Source: Trichobilharzia regenti (taxonomy: Eukaryota; Platyhelminthes; Trematoda; Strigeidida; Schistosomatidae). Taken from it: a DNA stretch of 64,000 nucleotides. This document shows, piece after piece, positions 34,801 to 45,647 of this stretch. Made by a program: the position numbers and the translations under genes. The notes below the pieces were generated by a model. That model searched no databases and was not told where the DNA came from. It saw only the letters and a list, made by a program, of their open reading frames with translations. The first letter of the stretch is position 1; every line of letters starts with the position of its first letter. Location: assembly GCA_944472135.2 (NCBI GenBank), contig OX235262.1, forward strand, positions 83,674,903 through 83,738,902. The letters are read 5' to 3'.

Positions 34801-37800
34801 GGATTCATACAGTACTTTATCAAAACACCTAAAGGAAACATGATAACTATTATTGAATCATGTTTTTGATTTCCCATTGACATATCTGGGAGCATTGATC
34901 AGCTTCATTTCGACAAAAGACCTCCTTGAACAGATGTCTCGATATGACTAGGATTAAGAAATCAAAGTTACTTGTTTGGTGGTGGTTAGCGACAGAATCC
35001 TGGGCGCGCTATTCGTTCTGTATACAAAAATGAAGCTGACCAGTGCGATCAGATATATCAGTAGGAAATCACTAGCAAGATTAAGTAGTTTCAAATCATA
35101 CCTGTTACAAAAGATGTGGATCAAAGTGTGGTGCTTTAATGTTTGAAAGCGTTATTAGTGGGTTTAAGTCTCCTCACTACTCATCGGGGAAGATGTACAT
35201 CCAGATGATGATCGTCGAATAGGACAAAAACCGGGGTCCTAAAATCTGCGGCTGGTCAAGAGCTATGTCATGACCTACAAATATTCCCAATATCTGATAT
35301 AAAAGACTTATAACTTGGGATAACGATGGGCACCGTTTAGTATTCTTCTTTCTGTGGCATTTGCTTGTGGAGGCTTTAGTCGATAGGCTTGACGACATCT
35401 GCATCAATCACTTCGTTAAAAAATGAGGCATATTCGCAAGTAGCATGAAATATTTAGTCATTCCTCTTCTTTTCCTTCCTTTATTTTGAAGCTCTTTTTC
35501 TGGACGACTACCGGATAGCAAACTAAGCGATAGATAAATGTGCTAACCAGTAGTCCAACCCGAACTACATGCGTGGTTGGCGAACTTATTACAACTGGAC
35601 CACTGACTGACGTATATGCCTAGTCCAATTGTAATTGAGAGAAGAGATTTCTGTTACTTAACCTCTTAACATCAATAAATATTCAAATATCCTGAAAATG
35701 AAAGAACACCAGGTTGTTGTTGTATACAACTATAAAGTTTCCTACTTTCCTTAAATTTTTCCATAGTTAAAAAGCCTACAGATAATCAAGGTAGATAATA
35801 GTGGTAAGTTATTGTAAAAGAGGCATACAAGTATAAAGAAAATGGGTCTTATAATTATGTAATTTTTTTCTCGACCTGAGTGTGAAAAACAAGAAATATT
35901 AAAATGTACCTCTTTTTGGTTTTCTAATTATTTTTTGTATTGTTTGTGAGACTTTTAAGGAATACGCAAACTCATTTACATACAGTAAACTTTTAATCTT
36001 TTTAAAGTACATACGCAGTTATAGTTTACTAACTCCAAGATATTAACATCTGGAAAGGTTTACTTTTCCCTTCATTAGGACTCTGAACTGTACTTGTTAG
36101 ATAACAGTAAACATGCGCCACACATGCAAAGAAATAATAAAATAAAACAACAATATAAGGAGAATAGGGAGAGGGAAAATCGCAGAAAACATCCAGAAAG
36201 CAAGCAAGCGAGTATACTTGCCCATATCATTCAAAGGATGGTTCATTTCTGTAGTATACCCGACAGTGAATATCATTCCAACTATATCTGATAATCTCGC
36301 AAGCTACTAACTCAAATTACCTATCGGACCTTGCTCACAGTGTTGAAGCACACCAACACTACTATGCTTCATCCCACAGCACCATGTCATTGGCTGACCC
36401 AGCCAGTCTCAGAGCCAGCAACAATGAGCAGTGTAGGAGCCGCTAGGATGACAAATACGTAGCTGCAGAATCTGGTATCCCAAGATGACAACAGTTATTG
36501 AAGGAAAATCTCCACTATTTAACAACACACGCCATTGCAGGATCTCAGAATTACTTAAACGATGATGCCAGTGGATGTTAGCAATTCCACGAACATATTG
36601 ATGGTCTAATACTCAGAGTCACCACACAGCCTCAGTTCAGAGAGGCCACACGTTTGACAGACGTAAAGCTAGACTGTGCACACCGAAGCATTTGTAAACC
36701 TGTAGTTTAAAAGTAAGTTAGTAAGAAGTTGCAGTTTACGGAGCATTCGATTCCAACCCAAGTGGCTGAATGATCAACGAGCCTGTCTGCATAATCTAAA
36801 GATCCCGGGTTCAATTCCTGGTGGGTTTGTAGGTGCGTACTGCCGAAGAGTCCCAAACTAGGAAGAAACAGCCCTTCTAGTGACCACTGGTCTTCAGGGA
36901 TCTCTAGCCAATGTTTATCTGTGACTAAATCCACATTGAAATTCTTCCTGTGATGTTGCATAGCTTGTTGTCGTGCTTGAGTGCACCTCTTTGAAATGTA
37001 GAAAAGTGATAAGCCTTAAACCTTTTATAAACCGAAGTAACATTTCATAGGAATAAAATCATAGACAAGTGAAGTGTGTCTGATAAATAACTAAACCGAT
37101 TAGCGGTTGTGTTACGTCACACACTGAGGAGAGGAAAATTCGCTGAAAATCAAGTTAGCTAAACTCCCATAGAAAACAATGAAAGTAGTTGTAATGTTGT
37201 TTGTTCTTTCCACTAAACTGAAATATGAATGATGAAACACATTGATATAACAACTGTTAAACCTATGAATGTACCGCTCTCCTTCCATTTCTTATATTCT
37301 GAGTGGAACACAGGACTTCAGGATTGAGAGCTTTGAAGTGTCACTAACAGTTGGGTGTTTTTATAAGGTTGGGGTGGCTGTCCTCACACTCAACTTTCCG
37401 TCTTTTCTGTCAGGTAGAAAACTAGGCGTCGGAGGGGGACTGAACCCCTGACAACATGCGTGGTTAGCAAGGATTTTACTCTTGAACCACAGATGCACAA
37501 ATATACAACTCAGAGCAGTAGAAAAGTAGTCTTTTGGATTGATCGCTTGTTGGATTTTTCCCCACCTAACATTACTTCAGATATCCATGAATATCTGAAC
37601 TCAGTTCAATTAATACAGGTTGACAAGATTATCCACTAAATCACCTAACAGGGTTCGCATGGCAGCATCCTCACCGGTGAAGATGAAGATTAACAATCTC
37701 ATTGGTTGAACTTTCATCCTAATCTCAACATTACTGATTCTATGGAGGATTTAATCATGAGCTGACATCAGTTAGAGAACCACTGGAAAAACTGCAGGGA

Positions 37801-40800
37801 GTACTGGACAGCTGTTTCGTCACAGTTTGGGACTCTTCATCAGTACGCACCCACCGGGATTCGAACCCAGGACCTTCTGGTTACAAGGCGAGCCAGCTCG
37901 TAGACCATTGAGCCACTGGGACCCGATCCAACTGTCCTTGAATTCTAACTTCTGCCAATTCACGACATAGCGCGACCACTTCGTAATGTCTTCTTCGATG
38001 AGCTACTGCCTCATCTTCAACCTGCTGTACCCTACTGGTCACGGCTTCCCACTAGAACCCCAGGTTAACTGCCTGAATAGGGCCAGTCAGTTACATCACC
38101 ACAAAGGACCACTGTAATAAAGGAGATACCTATTATCGAGAATGTGACTTGAGTGTTTATAATGACACACTTTTCTTAAGTAACAAATTACGGTTGGTGA
38201 TATAAGGCATGTATCTAGACAATTCAACGTGCTTTGTACCATAAGCTAGAATTACAATAATTAATGCAAGAAGCCTCTATCTTCCAAAGACTAGTGCTCT
38301 TTTTGTAAAGAGTGAGAGAAATAGTTTGTATTTGAGTAATATAAATTTCGAGAGATGACATGTTTTCAAATACTTGTCAATAACACTTGTAACACTGAAG
38401 TTACCTCTAGAGGTGTTCTGTGGAGAGGATAATGAAAGTTCAGCAATTGAACTATTCAACTCAGAATATACAACACGACGAAAAACATCCGTCTGAGCTA
38501 AATATTCTCTCCACTATGTTAAGATTTCATGCAAGTAAGTATGATGTATCTAATTTCTGCACTCAGCATAAGGAACAAGATTCAAATTTTCAACACTAAG
38601 ATCAAACCAGTTAGTTCTTCTATGTTGTTCAGAGACTTGGGGCACGCTATACGAAAAGCATTTCCAACAGCCTGGAGACTTTCATCAACAGAGCTACCTT
38701 TCTTGTCTCGATACTGAACATCAAGTGGCCAGAGAGGATAAGCAGTAAGGAACTCTGGTAGACAACAAACCAACCAAGAAACTGTCACCTAACGAATATG
38801 GATAAGGAAATTGAGGTGGCTTAGACACACGCTAAGGAGACTGTTGAATAACAACGTTCCAAGTCCTAGAATGGGAACCGGAGAGGGAACGACAATTGGG
38901 GCATTGGTCCGAGTGAAATGGAAAAAGTCGTGTGAAGAGCAGATCGAAGCATAAGGACAATCATGGAGACACCTGAAGAAGACTACAGAGAACAAAGTGA
39001 AGAAAATGTTTTGTGTAAGCCCTATATTCCATTCTGAACCGAAGAGAATAATAATAATAATTGCTTCTAAATAATACATAGGACTATGGCTATAACAAGT
39101 TAAACAAGCGAAACTCAATGAAATGCTATTTAACAATTAGCAGCTAATTGTATATTTCATGGTTATAATGTATTGATAATTATATATAAATATAATGGGA
39201 AAATAGGTAATTAATTTCGGATACATTAACATTGTCGGTCCTTTTTCTACTTGTACAACGAATTAAACAAAAATAGTTCATTTATTGTTTACGAATCGGA
39301 TAACAAGTAGGACAACAAGCTTTTATCAAAATGCGACTAAATTTTAGACAAACAGTTTAGTAGGGATGTGTTTGTGCTAAAAAAGCGACATTTAGTATAC
39401 ATAAAAAAACAGCTGCCGAGAAATTTAAGTACATTTACTTCTAACTACTTATAAGTAGTACGATTCTGCTGAGGATATTTTGGAGTAATACAAAGACAAT
39501 GGTGAAATTACACAGCATACCATACTACTTCACATACAACTTGTTCAAAAAATGAAAACTATTCATCATCAGGCAAGTGACTGTGACACACATATTCTAA
39601 CATTTCGCCTAAGAAATGCAATGGTGAAATGATAAACAGAATTTTTAATATACTAGAGCTATATTATAAAGTAAACAATGTGTTTTTTATTGATACTGTT
39701 TCGAAAACAACTTATTGCAACTAAACATGATGGCATATATATATATGTATATATATATACATATATATATATATATAAGAGGAAGTTTGAAAGACTAAGA
39801 TGATCGAACCATGTATATTCATTTTGACCACAGAACCTCCTCTATGTGACTGAACCTAGACCGACGTGAAGAACCTAGAAGACCTGGATTTCGCGCGTGG
39901 ATGATTTATTTTTGATGTCACACAATATCGAAGACTTACAAGCGAAAACCGACAAACCGGTCGAAGCAGCAGCCGGCGAAGACAGGACTTCAGGTGAACA
40001 TAGACAAGACGGAGGTTATGAAAATAACCAGCCAACAACAACAGAAACATCCAGCACCAATCACCATCAACGGAGGGATTCGAAAGAGGTGACTTCATTC
40101 ACTTATCTAGCATTGAGCATTGTCTCAACTACAGACAGTCGGAACGGACGAGGATGTCAGTCAAATCGAGCGAGAATCGGGAAGGTAGGCGAGAAACACA
40201 TTCATCAACCTGAAACAACCAATCTGGAAATCTTCGTCACTCAGCCAGCATCAACAACAAAACTCGGTCGGATTTTCAAAACAAACACATCAAGTCAGTC
40301 AGTTCTTCTATACGGATCAGAAACTTGGCGGGCGGGTCACAAAGAATATTTCCAACAACCTGTTGCAGACCAGACCTTTATCGACAACTAACTGTCTTCG
40401 CTGGCTCTATACTGAAGATCAGATGGCCGGACCGGGCTGGGCCGGAAAGAATCACCAACAAGAAACTATGGCTGGGAACAAACAAAACAAGAACCAATCG
40501 CCTGTACCGAAGAATACGGTGTGGAATCAAGCTGTAATTTAAAAAAAATATACAGGAGAAAGTGGAGATGGATTGGACACTCGTGGCTGAGGAGGCGGCT
40601 GGGTGACATCACGCGCGCGTCAGGCCATTGCTCGAGTGGAACCAAGCTGAAAGGGAAGCGGCGAGTGGGACGTCAGTGGAAGGCTGACATGGAGGAGATC
40701 GTGTGAAGAGGAGCTGAAACAGTATGGACTAATATGGATGCAGGTGAAAAGTACAGCAGAAGACAGGAGCAAGTGGAGACGTGCAGTTGAAGCCCTATGT

Positions 40801-43800
40801 TCCACTAGGAACCCAAGAGAACAATAATAATAATATGTGACTGAAACTGAAAAAATCGTTGAAATGGTGATTGTAGACGATTTGGAAATGGGAATATTTT
40901 TTTAGAGAAGATAGCTTGCAGTAAGCAACATCCTAGGGGTTTCCGTTTTAAAGATCACCAATATGTATTAGAAAGCATTTGAGATTACAAGGTATTCTAT
41001 TGGATCCTGTAATCTATGGTTCCATTTATAACTTATTTAAACGTCTAGGAACATAACTAAAGTGTGTGGGTGGGAGGGAATTCTATGACAAACTCTGTTA
41101 TCACTTTTGCTGATCTTTTATTTCCTTCTTTTTTACGAAATACTAATCAGTGTTAGAAGTCATTGATTTTGTACCAGTAATAATAATGATAGTAATAATA
41201 ATAATAATATGAAAAAAGCAACAAGAGAAAACAAGACGAAAATTTACCTGGAAATTTTCTTTAAATTACGATAAGTAATTTTCCCATTATCATCTTCATC
41301 GAATAATTTAAAGGCACGAACAAGTTCTGTGACAGGATCTCTATCCAAAATCATATCTGTTACTGAAAATTTGAAAAAAAACGAGAGGGTAATATGCGAA
41401 ATTCAAACCTAAAATTACCTTTCCAGAGTAGTTCATTTATTTACTAAGTACACTACATAAAGGGAGTTAAAACAGAATTTGTTGGAAGACTTCTTCATGA
41501 GCTGACATCGGTTAAAGAACCATTGGAAAACCCACAAGGAGAACTAGATAGCTGTTTTGTCTTGGCTCATCGGGACTCCTCAGAAGTACGCATCCACCGT
41601 CAGGGTTCGAACACAGGACCTTCTGGTTACAAGGTGACCTAGCAGAACATTAAGCCACTGGGACCCGATCCAGTGGCCAACCCATGAATTCTAACTTCTG
41701 TCAATTCATAACATAGTGCGACCACTTCGTAATGTCTTCTTCGATGAGTTACTGCCTCACCTTTAACCTGTTGCACCATACTGGTCACAGCTTTCCAACA
41801 GAACTCTAGGTCACTGCCTGAATAGGACCAGTCACCAGTGAGCATCAGCTCAATTTTCAAGTATTGATTTTGTAAGGATTTTTGTTTGATTGGTTGGAGG
41901 ATTTCATCATGACCTGATATCATCTACGAGCTCACCTTGTAACCAGAAGGTCCTGGGTTCGAACTGGTGGTGTATGCGTACCGCTGAAGAGTCCCGATGA
42001 GTTAGGACAAAACAGCTGTGCAATTCTCTTTGCAGATTTTCCAGTGGTTCTCTAACCAATTAAACAAAAATTCTCTACAAATCCTATACTTGGAAACAGT
42101 ATTTATTCCCTAATTATGACCTGATTCTGGACAGTAAACAGAGTTCAAAACGTCATTTAGTAAATGATAGTTTCGTTATGTGGTGTATCTAATATAAAAT
42201 TGCAAACTATTCTGGTGGTCACGTCTTACTAACTAGATTACTTTATTTAACATTACAAATGCTACTTAGGTAGTCATTTTTAAAAAGCATTCACCTTGAA
42301 ACCAGTGACATTTTGATGTATATATTACTATATACTCAAATGAAGTAATTGGCATTAATTTACCAACAAAGGTTGACTAAATACAGAAGATTAGTATACG
42401 TTCATAGCATTTAGTGATATGACTTCGAATCATTTTCCAAGTGAAACCTCCTCAAAGCTGGAGATAGGCAGTGGTGGGACGTAGTGACAACGAACGGTAA
42501 ACGCATGTAGTATAAAGTTGTAAAAATGCATTATTAAAAAAGACAATTCTCAGTGATAACGTCTCTGAATCCAGCACTGGATGACACGGGTTCGAATCTC
42601 AGAAGGAACACGCTTTCCTCTAAGAATGCAGATACCCCTTCCTGAATGGTGATTGTCAAGAAACCCGAAACCTAGGTTCAAGACTTCCTACCGACTGTCT
42701 TCAACTGTCCAATAAAAACAATTCAGAACGCATTTTGATGGCGAGTCACGTAGCACGGTAGCCACACTGAAAACTTTTGACCAAGAGGATTCAATTCGCG
42801 CCAAACGAAGGGCTAGACGCATAACACTAATTACTAGCCAGTATCTAATCTTTTCAAGTCTATAAAAATAATCATTCAAAACCAAAGAATATGATTTTTT
42901 GTTTAGTGGTCAAAAGGAGGCTAATTTTTGATTGAATCTAAAGTAAATTTTCTAGGTTAAATTCACAATGGTTTTTCTTGAAGTGCAAGCATTTATTCAG
43001 AATTTCATTTACAGTTTAGTACAGATGAATTAAGGCCATGAAAGAAGTAGTTGAACGACCTTTTCTTCAGATGCCGTCAGAACCTATGAGTTTTAATTTA
43101 ACGTTTGTACCCAAGAAAATGCTACTTATTAATCTTGAATTCAAAGGTGACTTAGCTGCTGACACCCTTAAAAGGAGCATCTCATAGCCCCTTGAAAAGG
43201 ACCTTCATTGTAGCGTCCCTGGGAATAGTGTTTTTTAGCCAATCATCACTGCTAAATAACCTCAAGGAAAAGATTCCACAGCTAACCAAGTCTGTGTGTG
43301 TGTCTACCAATTCACCTGTTCCTGTGGAACTAGATAACGTGATCTCCCGATGCCAGTTTTATCCAAAAAGCCACAAAAACACTGTCCATCATGGTTACGA
43401 TTTGATGGAAGTAGGATTGTAAGATGTTGATACTGGTCACCTAATCTCCAAAGTCTCTGCCTTTAAAGTCACCTGTACGGTGAAAAATAACCTGCCAAAA
43501 TTTTACTTAGCCAATTCAGGTAATACTTCCATTAGTAAACCAGCGGTCAACTGGTGAACATCTTCACAGTGTTATTGTCCACAAAAACTGTTTTTGTAAT
43601 ACAACCAAACAGTAATAATAAAGAATTGTTGTAGTTCATCTACTCCGTACTGGGCTATGGCTTATACCTCTTGTGGAAGAGTTTATGATAATATCTGACG
43701 GTGTAAGAGAAGGTACGCGGATATGGCTGTAACCTGAAGATCAATTAGTTGAGAGTCAATTCCGTAATCAACGCCAAAATTCTGCCAAAAACTTTTTAAG

Positions 43801-45603
43801 TATTGGTTTGTAGGGATTTGATTGGTTACATGATTTCATCATGAGCCGATATCAGTTAAAGGACCATTGGAAAACCCGGGAGTACTGGACAGCTGTTTCG
43901 TCCTAGTTTGGGACTCTTCATCAGTACGCACCCACCGGGGTTCGAACCGAGGACCTTCTGGTTACGAGGCGCGCTCTTATACGATTAAGCCACTGGGACC
44001 CGATCCAATGACCCATGAATAATGAAAGCAAAAAAAGTATTTCACAGAAAAGACCTTTTCCGGTGAATTCATTTTCCTTTCCTATACAATCGCATTTATA
44101 TAAAAAGTTTTCAAACCAATATTATATATCCTGACTAATCCATCAAATTAGTGGACTAGACAACCTTTCTACCGTACATTTGAGAAATAATATCTTCAGA
44201 AATAATATAAATCATAGATGAAGTTTTAAAAAAGTTGTTTTTTTACACCCATTTCAGAACTCTAGCAGTGGGCAAGTTTTTTTTGAAAGAAGTCATTCTT
44301 ACCTATTTCATTAAAATCTTCAAATCGAAGTTTTCCAGAATCTTCTTTGATATTATAATCTTCTAAAGTTTTCAGTACCTCTTGCTTTTTCAGTTCGAAC
44401 CCAAGTGCTCGAAGTGCAACCTGATACACATAAAGGAATAATTGTCAGGAATAAATTTCTACTTACCTTAAATTCATAATAACTGATCTCCTGATCTTTG
44501 TCTGTATCAAAAAGATCGAAAGCCTCAACAATTTCCTGCTTTTGTTCTGGAGTCAGTTCTCTTCGTTTACGACGTCGAATGTTATCTGTAATACCTATAG
44601 AAAGTACAAAATAACAGCTATTAATTGTATTTATGAAACATGGTATTTGTGTTGAATGGAATCAACAGAATGATGTGTTATGACAATAGTTTCACTGAAA
44701 ATAAAAGTAAAAGAGTTGCAAACTCTTTGAGCAGAAATCTAAAGTTTGATCTTTTTATAAACCACTGAGTATTGAAGAATATACAGACACTTTGATGTTT
44801 TTGCTGCAATTTGACTCCAACGTACTTCACTTAAGCCTGATATCTCAGATTCAGTCATATGGACAGGCCAAGGGTATGAATTACTAATTCAGAAAGTAGG
44901 ACGACATAAGTGTTTACTGATGGCGTTTGGAGCACATAATTTCCTGATATAGTTTATATAAATAATAATTTTTATCCATTGATTCTGTTGGTAACCATAT
45001 TTACCATGTTTCCGGAATCGGTGTTACGTTATTGCTGCTGTATGTGTTTGGGATTATAAGTTTGGAAAATATTTAGGTACCGTGATGCGATTATGAGAAA
45101 TAAATTACGATCAAAACACCATGAGTAAATAAGCAATACTGTGTCACCGTGTACTACGTCAAATAATATCCTGTCAGGAAATTGGGTTTTAACTTAATTA
45201 CAGTTGTTCTGGTCTTCAAAACTGTGGGAATTTTTCAAGCAATAAGCACAGAGGAATTACTTTGACAAATCTAGCATTTAAACTTCTACAACTTGTAGTC
45301 CTACACCGCCGAACTAAAGCTAGGAAACAAGAGTGGTTAAAAAAAGAAACATTTCAAACCTGATACTGGGTATTTTAACTAGTTACTTCCACTTCCTTAG
45401 ATATTAGAACACAAGAAAGTTTACCGATGCCCAACACTACCTGCTTTTTATCTGAAGGCAGCACTTGACTCCGTCAGATACACCTCATCAATGAGAGCTA
45501 TATAATCAGAAACTTGTTAAACCATGTGAGGAGCTATCCTGGACGATATCTACATGTGTTTGCATCCATCGACGATGTTGACTCCCTTCATTTCTAGTGA
45601 ACC

Positions 45604-45647
<44 letters not shown>

